From an uncultured Collinsella sp. (GTDB taxonomy: Bacteria; Actinomycetota; Coriobacteriia; Coriobacteriales; Coriobacteriaceae), in the NCBI GenBank assembly GCA_958407465.1, contig CATYIV010000005.1, positions 14,417 to 78,416 on the forward strand: 64,000 bases of DNA, given 5' to 3'. The notes beneath the pieces were generated by a model that did not search any database, was not told where the DNA came from, and was given only the letters and a program-made list of their open reading frames with translations. Of this stretch, positions 7,633 to 15,014 are shown in pieces. The position numbers and the translations under genes were made by a program. Each line of letters opens with the position of its first letter. Position 1 is the first letter of the stretch.

Positions 7633-9934
7633 GCAGACCAGCTCCCTTCAGGGCATCGGTAAGTGCAGAGCGCGTGTCGTCTGCCATGGGGCACAGCGGC
7701 ATGCGGTAGTTTGCCTCGATCATACCCATCTGAGCGAGCGCCTCTTTGACGGGGATGGGGTTGACCTCGCTAAAGAGGGCATTGATGAGCGGCTGGCCGG
7801 CAATCTGGATATCGCGGGCACGTGCCACGTCACCGTCCAAATAGGCGCGGCACATGTCATGTACGAGCTGCGGCTGCACGTCGGCCCACACGCTGATGGT
7901 GCCCGAAGCGCCCAGGCTCATGAGCGGCACTGTGAGTGCATCCTCGCCCGAGTACATGCGGAAGTCATCGGACAGCAGGTGGGCGATCTTGGCCGCGTAG
8001 GCGACGTTGCCCGAGGCCTCCTTGATGCCCATGATGTTGGGGTGCGCGGCTAGGCGCTCTACGTTGCGCTCGCTGATACCGCAGCCGCAGCGGCCGGGGA
8101 TGTTGTACAGGATGCAGGGGATGTCAACGGCATCGGCGACGGTCTTAAAGTGCTGATAGATACCCTCTTCGTTGGACTTGTTGTAGTAGGGGGTAATGAG
8201 CAGCAGGCCGTCGGCTCCCAAGCCCTGGTAAGTAAGCGACTTGGTGAGCATGGTCTGCGTGGAGTTGGAGCCCGAGCCGGCGATGACGGGGACGCGTCCT
8301 GCAACATGCTTGACCACGGCGGCGACGACGGAGTTGTCCTCGTCGTCGGTCATCGTGGCACTCTCACCGGTGGTGCCCAGGGTGAGGATGGCGTCGGTGC
8401 CATTTTGCAAGTGGAAATCGATAAGGCGCTCGAGCGCGTCAAAGTCGACGCTGCCGTCCTTTTTAAACGGCGTGACAAGGGCGACGATTGAGCCCTCGAG
8501 GTTGCGGATATCCATGTTCTTCTCCTTCGCCTCCGCGATCTGGATGCGTTTGTTCCATTGAGCTGCGACTGCCAGACGCTCGTCTTGGGCGCGACGGCGG
8601 GCACTTTCGGCGCGCGACTTGGCCAGCAGCTCGCGGCCGCACGGCAGCACGTCGAGCGTGGCAAAGTAATCGCCCGGGCGCTCGGCGCGGCGGATGAGGT
8701 CGGCCGCGCCATCGGGGCGCAGCAGGACCTCGGCCGAGCGCAGCCGTCCGTTGTAGTTGTAGCCCATGGAGTAGCCATGCGCACCGGTATCGTGGATTAC
8801 AAGCAGGTCACCCATGTCGATATGCGGCAGCTCGCGATCGATAGCGAACTTGTCGTTGTTCTCGCATAGGTTGCCCGTGATGTCATAGGTGTTCGTGACG
8901 GGCGCTGTGGCCTTGTCGGCGCCGCCCGGCTGACCCATCACCGTAATGTGGTGGTAGGCGCCATACATGGCAGGGCGAATCAAATCGACGGCGCTTGCAT
9001 CGACACCGATATAGTCCTTGTAGATCTGCTTCTCGTGGATAGCCTTGGTGACCAGGCAGCCGTAGGGGCCCATCATAAAGCGGCCCATCTCAGTGCAGAT
9101 GGCCACATCGCCCATGCCGGCGGGAACCAGGGTCTCGTCGTATGCCGCGTGTACTCCCTCGCCGATGGCGCGAATGTCGTTGGCCTGCTGCTCGGGCAGG
9201 TAGGGGATGCCGACGCCGCCGGACAGATTGATGAAGGCGACGTGTGCGCCGGTCTCGCGCTCCAGGCGTACGGCAAGCTCAAAGAGGATACGCGCGAGCT
9301 TGGGGTAGTAGTCGTTGGTGACGGTGTTGCTGGCAAGGAATGCGTGGATGCCAAAGTCCTCGGCGCCCTTGGCTTTGAGCATGCGGAAGGACTCGAAGAG
9401 CTGCTCGGTGGTCATGCCATATTTGGAGTCGCCTGGGTTGTCCATGATGCCGTTGGAGAGCTGGAACAGACCGCCTGGATTAAAGCGGCAGCTGACCGTT
9501 TTGGGGATGGGCCCCGCAACACGCTCAAAGAACTCGATGTGGCTGATGTCGTCAAAGTTGACGATGGCACCCAGCTTGTCGGCGAGCTCAAAGTCGGCAG
9601 CCGGCGTATCGTTGGACGAGAACATGATGTCGTGTCCCGTGATACCCAGCGAGCGGGCGATCATGAGCTCGGTATAGCTCGAGCAATCGCAGCCGCAGCC
9701 GTATTCGTTGAGAATGGAGATGAGCGCCGGGTTGGGATTGGCCTTGACGGCAAAGTATTCCTTAAAGCCCGGGTTCCATGTGAAGGCGTCGCGCACCTCT
9801 TGCATGTTGCGGCGGATGCCCGCCTCGTCGTATAGATGAAACGGCGTGGGGAACTGCTCGACGATATGCTCGAGTGTCTCCTTGTCCACAAACGGCTGCT
9901 TGGCCGCATATGCCTCGTTGGGGGTCAATGCCAT
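7625..9934 (-). CDS. lysA-dapA: Diaminopimelate decarboxylase fused in frame to 4-hydroxy-tetrahydrodipicolinate synthase
   Basis: A single open frame of 769 codons encodes two enzymes. Residues 1 to ~470 are a PLP-dependent DAP decarboxylase of alanine-racemase fold (YFAVKANPNP holds the PLP lysine; CENNDKF and HDTGAHGYSMGYNYNGR are near the active site), the last lysine step. Residues 474-769 are DapA, a class I aldolase (LGTTGESATM, YNIPGRCGCG, GIKEASGN with the Schiff-base lysine), which condenses pyruvate with aspartate semialdehyde. No stop separates them. An ATG at 8515 with AAGGAGA 5 bases upstream could also start a 296-residue DapA on its own, so either a fusion, two products, or both are possible. 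The operon continues into dapB and dapH and lies behind a lysine riboswitch. Confidence 0.85.
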   Translation of the reverse strand: MALTPNEAYAAKQPFVDKETLEHIVEQFPTPFHLYDEAGIRRNMQEVRDAFTWNPGFKEYFAVKANPNPALISILNEYGCGCDCSSYTELMIARSLGITGHDIMFSSNDTPAADFELADKLGAIVNFDDISHIEFFERVAGPIPKTVSCRFNPGGLFQLSNGIMDNPGDSKYGMTTEQLFESFRMLKAKGAEDFGIHAFLASNTVTNDYYPKLARILFELAVRLERETGAHVAFINLSGGVGIPYLPEQQANDIRAIGEGVHAAYDETLVPAGMGDVAICTEMGRFMMGPYGCLVTKAIHEKQIYKDYIGVDASAVDLIRPAMYGAYHHITVMGQPGGADKATAPVTNTYDITGNLCENNDKFAIDRELPHIDMGDLLVIHDTGAHGYSMGYNYNGRLRSAEVLLRPDGAADLIRRAERPGDYFATLDVLPCGRELLAKSRAESARRRAQDERLAVAAQWNKRIQIAEAKEKNMDIRNLEGSIVALVTPFKKDGSVDFDALERLIDFHLQNGTDAILTLGTTGESATMTDDEDNSVVAAVVKHVAGRVPVIAGSGSNSTQTMLTKSLTYQGLGADGLLLITPYYNKSNEEGIYQHFKTVADAVDIPCILYNIPGRCGCGISERNVERLAAHPNIMGIKEASGNVAYAAKIAHLLSDDFRMYSGEDALTVPLMSLGASGTISVWADVQPQLVHDMCRAYLDGDVARARDIQIAGQPLINALFSEVNPIPVKEALAQMGMIEANYRMPLCPMADDTRSALTDALKGAGLLD
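8513..8527 (-). promoter_or_regulatory. Internal ribosome-binding site and ATG for DapA
   Basis: Read on the minus strand, AAGGAGA (8527-8521) is followed after 5 bases by ATG (8515-8513), which begins MDIRNLEGSIVALVTPF, a normal DapA start. The site lies inside the continuous lysA-dapA frame, so separate DapA could be made from the same message. Confidence 0.65.
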
Positions 9935-10005
9935 GTCCCGTAAACCTCGCTATCCAGACGGCGCCATCTGCGCATCGAATCCGCATAGCGTGGACCCAAT
10001 GTCCG

Positions 10006-10162
10006 GATAGCGCTCCCGCATTGCTGCAGACAGTCCTGCGAGTGTTTCCCGCAGGCCCACCAGGCTGTTCGTGCCCGAAAAACCCAGTTCGGCGGGTTTC
10101 GCCTCCCCGCGGGGTCAAAGTCTGCCGACTCGCCCGCGGCTCTTCGTGCCCGCGCCTCTATC
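10006..10162 (-). ncRNA. Lysine riboswitch (L box) before lysA-dapA
   Basis: On the minus strand the leader shows the lysine riboswitch pattern in order: GATAGAGGCGCG at the 5' end, an AGAG loop segment, GGGGAGGCGAAACCCGCCGAA, a stem ending in CTGGTGGGC, a hairpin CTGCGGG...CTCGCAG, ACTGTC, and the closing GGGAGCGCTATC. GATAG and CTATC form P1. The downstream GGATAGCG near 9950, just before the lysA start, is complementary to CGCTATCC at the P1 3' side, giving a possible alternative pairing. No U-rich terminator follows, so control of translation initiation is more likely, though the exact platform is inferred. Confidence 0.9.
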
Positions 10163-10312
10163 AAGTGGTAAAGACCCTACCACGTTGCACTTTACCAAAC
10201 AAGAGTATTCGTATATAACGTTTAAAAAATGCAGCATCATGCTAGAAACGAGGGCGCCACAATCCTGCGTCACAATAGGTGACAACTGAGTTGCCCCATG
10301 AAAGGAATCCCC

Positions 10313-11500
10313 ATGACCGAGCTCCAAGAACTCCGTCGCTATCGTCGCGACCTGCATCGCATTCCGGAGCTCGACTTCGATCTTCCGCAAACTATCGCCT
10401 ATATCGAGGGCGTGCTCGCTCCGCTTGCCTGCGAGGTGATCCATCCGTGCCCTAGTTGCGTGTGCGCTTTCTTCGACGCTGGCACGGGTGCCTCGCATGC
10501 CACGGCGATTCGTGCCGATATGGATGCGTTGCCTATTGCGGAGACGACGGGCGCCGCTTTTGCCTCGACGCATCCCGGCAAGATGCACGCGTGCGGCCAC
10601 GACGGGCACATGGCTATGGCCCTCGCGGCGGCAACTTTTGTCGACCGTACGATTCGTGAGCAGCCGGGCGTTATTAAGCGCAACGTGCTTTTTGTGTTCC
10701 AGCCGGCCGAGGAAACAACCGGTGGCGCTAAGACGGTATGCGAGAGCGGCGTGTTCGAGCGCTACGGGGTCGACCGCATCTTTGGCTTTCACGTGTGGCC
10801 CGATCTTCCTGCCGGTACGCTGGCGAGCTGTCCCGGTCCGCTGCTGGCGCGCTCGAGCGAGACGCACATTCATATCCATGGCACGAGCATCCATATCGCC
10901 AAGACCTACGGCGTTCCAGTCGAGGAATCACATGACGCAGCGCTGGCGGCGGCAAAGTTCCTGGTTGCCGAGCGCGAGCTGATGGACGAGCTGGGTGCCG
11001 ATGAGCCCTGCATCGGTAAGTTTGGCCTGCTGCAGGCCGGCACCGTCTGCAATGCGGTGGCGGGGGAGGCCCATGTCGCCGGCAGCCTGCGCGTGTTTAC
11101 GGATGACATGTTCGACCGCGCGCGCGAGGGCGTGCGCCGCGTGCTGGATGAGGCCTGCGCCGCAACGGGCTGCACGTACGACCTCGACTTTGCCGAGGGC
11201 TATCCGCCAGTCGATAACGACCCCGAGCTGTTTGCCCACATTGCGCCGGCCTTGTCCGAGCTGCAGCTGGTGGATGAGCCGCTGCTCATTGCCGAGGACT
11301 TCGCGTTCTATCAGCGCCATCTGCCGGGCGTGTTCTTCCTGCTGGGCACGGGTGTGCCAGAGGGCCAAGACAACCCGAGCGATTCGGATGGCTGCCCCGC
11401 CTATGCCGCCAGCGCACTGCATACCGATACCATGCTCTTTGTCGAGGAAATCCTGCTCAAAGGCCTCGATGTCTACAAACGACTGCTTTCGCTTGCCTAA
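10313..11500 (+). CDS. M20 family amidohydrolase, possible N-acetyl-DAP deacetylase
   Basis: This 395-residue M20D-type metallohydrolase (hippurate hydrolase / N-acyl amino acid amidohydrolase family) has the metal-binding motif HACGHDGHMA, the general-base region PAEETTGGA and AEDFAFYQ near the C-terminus. The ATG at 10313 follows AAAGGAAT; an ATG 15 bases earlier lacks a site. It is divergent from the lysine operon. That operon uses DapH, so an N-acetyl-DAP deacetylase is needed and this neighbour is a plausible source. General aminoacylase activity is the alternative, because family members share these motifs. Confidence 0.85.
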   Translation: MTELQELRRYRRDLHRIPELDFDLPQTIAYIEGVLAPLACEVIHPCPSCVCAFFDAGTGASHATAIRADMDALPIAETTGAAFASTHPGKMHACGHDGHMAMALAAATFVDRTIREQPGVIKRNVLFVFQPAEETTGGAKTVCESGVFERYGVDRIFGFHVWPDLPAGTLASCPGPLLARSSETHIHIHGTSIHIAKTYGVPVEESHDAALAAAKFLVAERELMDELGADEPCIGKFGLLQAGTVCNAVAGEAHVAGSLRVFTDDMFDRAREGVRRVLDEACAATGCTYDLDFAEGYPPVDNDPELFAHIAPALSELQLVDEPLLIAEDFAFYQRHLPGVFFLLGTGVPEGQDNPSDSDGCPAYAASALHTDTMLFVEEILLKGLDVYKRLLSLA

Positions 11501-11574
11501 TGGGCAAATGGGTAATTACCTAGAAAATACGAACAGATGTACGCTATAATTAAGATGTAAGTCTATAGAAACGT

Positions 11575-11603
11575 TTGACGTTATTAACGTAAGGCGATAC
11601 TAT
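11575..11603 (+). promoter_or_regulatory. Promoter with overlapping palindrome before higA
   Basis: TTGACG (11575-11580), a 17-bp spacer and TACTAT (11598-11603) form a good vegetative promoter. The spacer contains the 13-bp palindrome ACGTTATTAACGT (11578-11590), a likely operator for autorepression by the HigA protein downstream. Confidence 0.6.
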
Positions 11604-11682
11604 GATTGCATCCTATCGGGTCTGCTTTGAGTGGAGACAGGGGATGGCTTGGAATGTCGAAATCGTCGATTACCACAAATGA
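11602..11682 (+). pseudogene. higB: 3' remnant of a HigB (RelE-type) toxin gene
   Basis: The 26 codons starting at the ATG at 11602 read ...YRVCFEWRQG...WNVEIVDYHK then TGA, which resembles the C-terminus of HigB toxins (YRICFRW...VEIVDYH). About 65 N-terminal residues are missing: the same frame is closed by TAA 12 bases upstream, and no matching coding sequence precedes it. The remnant overlaps the start of higA in another frame, as intact higB-higA pairs often nearly do. The toxin is therefore probably lost while the antitoxin gene is intact. Confidence 0.7.
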
Positions 11683-11995
11683 TGAAGCTGCAGGCGGCCT
11701 GTTGTCGCCGGTGACCCCTGGTGAGCTTCTCAAAGAGGAGTTTCTCATCCCCATGGGTATCTCCCAATATCGCCTCGCGAAGGAGACCGGGATTCCGGCT
11801 CAGCGTATTGGGCAGATTGTCTTGGGAAAGCGTCGTGTGACGGCTGACACTGACCTTCGTCTTTGCCGCTACTTTGGCCTGACGGATGGTTATTGGCTTC
11901 GCGCGCAGATGGCGTTTGACCTTGAGGCTGAGAAAAGGCGGATTGAACCGGAGCTCGATGAGATTGTTCCTGTTCAGCAGGCTATTGCATTGTAA
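11654..11995 (+). CDS. higA: HigA family antitoxin / XRE-type DNA-binding protein
   Basis: This 113-residue protein has an XRE helix-turn-helix typical of HigA (TPGELLKEEFLIPMGISQYRLAKETGIP...RIGQIVLGKRRVTADTDLRLCRYFG). HigA proteins bind their toxin and repress their own promoter. The ATG at 11654 follows GGGATGG and starts just ahead of the family domain. It appears to be an orphan, because only the tail of HigB remains upstream. It may now act as a stand-alone regulator or protect against related toxins. Confidence 0.85.
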   Translation: MSKSSITTNDEAAGGLLSPVTPGELLKEEFLIPMGISQYRLAKETGIPAQRIGQIVLGKRRVTADTDLRLCRYFGLTDGYWLRAQMAFDLEAEKRRIEPELDEIVPVQQAIAL

Positions 11996-12024
11996 AGCCC
12001 AAAGACGCTGAGGATGGAGTGGCG

Positions 12025-12348
12025 ATGGAGAGACGCAAACGGTCTGTCGTATATAGTCCGGGTGGTTGCGGATGCGGCTTGTTGTTGCTCCCGGTTGTTG
12101 CCGTGGGCATTGGCGTGATGTTTGCGCTTGCCGGGCTGGCCGCAGCGGCACTCGTGTTGCTGATAGTTGCCATTGGCGTGACAATCTGGCTCTGCCGCTC
12201 CCGCGAGCAGCGCCGTGACAATGGTAAATCCAATGTTGGATGGATTATCTTCTTGGTCTTTGCCTACCTGCTGAGTATCAGCTACCTGGTGTTCTTCATC
12301 CTGCTGATGATCAGCACCTTTACCGGTGAATCTGTCACGGTGGGCTAA
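12025..12348 (+). CDS. Small membrane protein of unknown function
   Basis: This 107-residue protein starts with a basic segment (MERRKRSVVY) and a Gly/Cys patch (GGCGCG), then has two long hydrophobic stretches at about residues 19-58 and 72-98 separated by a charged loop (RSREQRRDNGKSN). Two or three membrane helices are likely. GGAG lies 5 bases before the ATG. I do not recognise the family. It lies 29 bases after higA and may be co-transcribed with it. Confidence 0.65.
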   Translation: MERRKRSVVYSPGGCGCGLLLLPVVAVGIGVMFALAGLAAAALVLLIVAIGVTIWLCRSREQRRDNGKSNVGWIIFLVFAYLLSISYLVFFILLMISTFTGESVTVG

Positions 12349-12386
12349 GGGCTCGTTTTCCAAACGTTTGATTTGCGGCTTGTGGT

Positions 12387-12414
12387 TTGACATTCATTTG
12401 AATGTTCGTACAAT
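12387..12414 (+). promoter_or_regulatory. Promoter with internal palindrome before the MFS exporter
   Basis: TTGACA (12387-12392), a 16-bp spacer and TACAAT (12409-12414) form a near-consensus promoter. The dyad ACATTCATTTGAATGT (12390-12405) occupies the spacer, the usual place for a repressor that shuts off a drug exporter. No repressor gene lies next to it. Confidence 0.65.
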
Positions 12415-12494
12415 GGTCGTGGTCGAATCTAGAGACATCTTCGGCCGCGTGTCCTGTGCGCAGGGCATTTCCGAGTTTTGGAAAGAAACAAAGT

Positions 12495-13907
12495 ATGCAA
12501 GAGAATAGGATCGATGCATTTGAGCGCAAGCTCGATGCCGGGCTCGTGCTATCCATCGTAGCGACGGGCATCATGTCATTTTCGGGCGTGTGCGTGGAGA
12601 CGGCGATGAACGTCACGTTTCCAACGCTGATGCGCGAATTTGGGGTCAATACCGCAACTGTTCAGTGGCTCACCACGGCATATCTGCTGGTGCTTGCCGC
12701 CGTTGTCCCCGTATCGGGTTTCTTGAACCGGCGGTTTAAAACCAAGCACGTCTTTTGTTTCGCCATGGCGTTCTATATCGCGGGCATCGTGTGCGGTATG
12801 ACGGCCCAGGTTTTTCCGGCATTATTGCTGGGACGTGTGCTCGAGGGAATCGGCACGGGCGTCGCGCTGCCACTCATGTTCAATATCATTACCGAGCAGG
12901 CGCCCCGGGAGCGCCTGGGCCTTATGATGGGCATCGGTTCATTGGTCACGGCAGTGGCGCCTGCTGTGGGCCCGTCGGTGGGCGGATGGCTTTCCGAGAC
13001 GTTTGGCTGGCGCGCGATTTTCGCCGCACTGCTTCCCCTGTTGCTCGTAGCTTATGTGTTGGGCATTTCTTCCATTCGTCAAAGCCATAAGGTTTCCCGC
13101 GAGTCGTTTGATGTTCCGGGGTGGCTGTGTCTTGCCGCATCGTTTGCGTGTCTGGTGCTTGCGGTCGATGAGGGGGCGAATCTTGGCTGGACGAGTCCGG
13201 CAATCATCGTTTTGTTTGTCGCGTTTGTCATCCTGCTGGCCCTCTTTGTGCGCCGCGAGCGCTCGTGCGATGCGCCGTTAATCAATCTGGGTATTTTCGG
13301 TCGACAGGGCTATGTGTTTGGATTGGGCGTCGCGGTGTCGCTGCAGTTTACCGTTTTGGGCTTCTCGTTTCTGCTGCCTTCCTTTGCCCAGCTCGTTTTG
13401 GGCGTGGGCCAGACGGAGGCCGGCTCGATTCTTCTGTGGGGCTGTCTGGTCGGTGCCGTCTTGGCTCCGTTTTCGGGGCAGCTTCTTGATCGATTTGGTG
13501 CTCGGCTTCCCATTATGCTCGGTGTTGGCCTTTCGTTGTTTGCGGCCTGTCTGTATGCAGCCACGATCTTGCGTCTCTCGACGATGCAGCTGGCGTTGGT
13601 ATATGCGGTGTTTGCCTCCGGACAAGGCCTCATGTACGGCAACAACATGACGTGTGCGTTGCGCTTTTTGCCCGTCGAGGTCAAGCCGGACGGCAACGCC
13701 ATGTTTACGACTCTGCAGCAGCTCTCGGGCGCCATCGGTACCAGTGTGATTGCCGCCGTGGTAAATGCAGCTCAGGCTGGTGTTGCCGATTCGGCCATGG
13801 CACAGGCGACCGCGGCCGGTGCACAGTCGGCGACGCTGGTGCTTGTCTGCGCGATGGCGCTCTCGTTTGTCTTTGCGCTGCTCGAGACGGGGCGGGCTCG
13901 CCGCTAG
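12495..13907 (+). CDS. MFS multidrug exporter, DHA2 (EmrB/QacA) type
   Basis: This 470-residue membrane protein has about 14 hydrophobic segments, consistent with the DHA2 drug:H+ antiporters. Typical elements are NVTFPTLMREFG in helix 1, WLTTAYLL in helix 2, LGRVLEGIGTGVALPLMFNII in helix 4 and AVAPAVGPSVGGWLSETFGWR (antiporter motif C region) in helix 5. The ATG at 12495 has GGAAAGAAA upstream; upstream codons in the same frame overlap the promoter. The substrate cannot be read from sequence. Confidence 0.88.
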   Translation: MQENRIDAFERKLDAGLVLSIVATGIMSFSGVCVETAMNVTFPTLMREFGVNTATVQWLTTAYLLVLAAVVPVSGFLNRRFKTKHVFCFAMAFYIAGIVCGMTAQVFPALLLGRVLEGIGTGVALPLMFNIITEQAPRERLGLMMGIGSLVTAVAPAVGPSVGGWLSETFGWRAIFAALLPLLLVAYVLGISSIRQSHKVSRESFDVPGWLCLAASFACLVLAVDEGANLGWTSPAIIVLFVAFVILLALFVRRERSCDAPLINLGIFGRQGYVFGLGVAVSLQFTVLGFSFLLPSFAQLVLGVGQTEAGSILLWGCLVGAVLAPFSGQLLDRFGARLPIMLGVGLSLFAACLYAATILRLSTMQLALVYAVFASGQGLMYGNNMTCALRFLPVEVKPDGNAMFTTLQQLSGAIGTSVIAAVVNAAQAGVADSAMAQATAAGAQSATLVLVCAMALSFVFALLETGRARR

Positions 13908-13969
13908 TTCTTTCGCTGCTTGGCAATTTCATTTGCAGCCTTAGCTCTCAGCTAATGAATTCAAGTTCA

Positions 13970-14023
13970 ATCCTTCCTACGATGGGCTGTGTGCCGGCAC
14001 GGTGGCCGGATCGTAGGAAGGAT
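13970..14023 (+). promoter_or_regulatory. Leader hairpin that sequesters a ribosome-binding site
   Basis: A perfect 14-bp inverted repeat (13970-13983 with 14010-14023) places GGAAGGAT, the ribosome-binding site of the next gene, in its 3' arm, ending 5 bases before the ATG at 14029. If the RNA folds this way, translation would be blocked until the stem is opened. Confidence 0.6.
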
Positions 14024-14028
14024 GCATA

Positions 14029-14472
14029 ATGGCAAAAGAAGGAAAGAAGCCGATCGGTAAGATCGTTCTGGGCATAATCGTTGTGCTCGTTATCGTCGGC
14101 GCTGTGGGTTCCATGGGCGGCAACTCCTCTGACTCATCTACGGGCGATGTGTCGAAACCTGCCGAGGCATCGCAGCAGGCCGAAGAGCAACAAGAGCCGC
14201 AGGAGCCTTATACGATTGCCGACGAGGTCGAGGATACCTCTAATCAGTTCGCCTATAAGATCACGGGTACGCTGACCAATAACACGGACAAGGAAAAGAG
14301 CTACATTCAGATCGAGTACGTTTTGTATGATGCTGATGGCAACCAGGTTGGAACTGCCCTCGCGAACACCAATCATTTGAAGGCGGGTGGCTCCTGGAAG
14401 TTCGAGGCGTTGGGTACGGTGCCTCCTGATCAGGTCGCCAGCTGGGAGCGCTCGGATGTGAGCGGTTTCTAG
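14029..14472 (+). CDS. Membrane-anchored FxLYD-like extracytoplasmic protein
   Basis: This 147-residue protein has one N-terminal membrane segment (about residues 10-28, KIVLGIIVVLVIVGAVG), a Ser/Gln/Glu-rich linker, and a C-terminal beta-rich domain (FAYKITGTLTNNTDKEKSYIQIEYVLYD) that resembles FxLYD domains of Gram-positive surface proteins. Function is unknown. Its ribosome-binding site lies in a perfect hairpin, suggesting translational control. An HTH gene follows 33 bases downstream. Confidence 0.75.
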   Translation: MAKEGKKPIGKIVLGIIVVLVIVGAVGSMGGNSSDSSTGDVSKPAEASQQAEEQQEPQEPYTIADEVEDTSNQFAYKITGTLTNNTDKEKSYIQIEYVLYDADGNQVGTALANTNHLKAGGSWKFEALGTVPPDQVASWERSDVSGF

Positions 14473-14505
14473 CATGCTGTATATGCTTGGGGGAGGTGAA
14501 GTCGT

Positions 14506-14928
14506 ATGCCCGATAAAAAGTTGACCGAGGAGCTGCTCAACGAGCTGCTCGATGCGCCGAGCATCGATGGCTATATCAAGGAACACGACTTTGCCGCCCC
14601 TTCGCTTTCGGACTACCTCAAACAGTTACTGCAAGAGAAGGGTTTGGAGCGCTCTCGCGTGGTACGTATGGCCGACCTCAACGAGACGTTTGGCTATCAG
14701 ATCTTTACCGGTGCGCGCCATCCAAGTCGCAATAAGGTGCTGCAGATTGCCTTTGCTATGGCGCTGTCGATGAAGGAGACCAACCGCGCACTGACGGCTG
14801 CCGGAGTGAGCGTCCTCAACTGCAAAGACCGCCGCGACGCGATTATCATTTTTTGCATCGATCGTGGCTGCAGCCTGCAAAAGGTCAATGAGGAGCTGTA
14901 TCGCTTTGGCGAGGAGACGGTGAGCTAA
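14506..14928 (+). CDS. Helix-turn-helix protein
   Basis: This 140-residue protein has an XRE-like helix-turn-helix core at about residues 40-80 (KGLERSRVVRMADLNETFGYQIFTGARHPSRNKVLQIAFAM), followed by a helical tail ending CIDRGCSLQKVNEELYRFGEE. GGAGG lies upstream of the ATG at 14506. It is followed 86 bases later by a membrane Ser/Thr kinase in the same direction. The pair may form a signalling unit, with the HTH protein as a possible kinase target; that is inference from adjacency only. Confidence 0.75.
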   Translation: MPDKKLTEELLNELLDAPSIDGYIKEHDFAAPSLSDYLKQLLQEKGLERSRVVRMADLNETFGYQIFTGARHPSRNKVLQIAFAMALSMKETNRALTAAGVSVLNCKDRRDAIIIFCIDRGCSLQKVNEELYRFGEETVS

Positions 14929-14972
14929 CGGTTAGCTGCCGGCGGAGGCGCCGTTCACGACATTTTGAACGT

Positions 14973-15008
14973 GCAGGGCACGGGCGTCATGGTGCGTCCG
15001 TGCCCTGC
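14973..15008 (+). terminator. Hairpin between the HTH and kinase genes
   Basis: An 11-bp perfect stem (14973-14983 with 14998-15008) with a 14-nt loop is followed by GTTATT, a weak T-run. It ends 6 bases before the kinase start, so it may act as a terminator or as a translation-limiting structure. Confidence 0.5.
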
Positions 15009-15014
15009 GTTATT

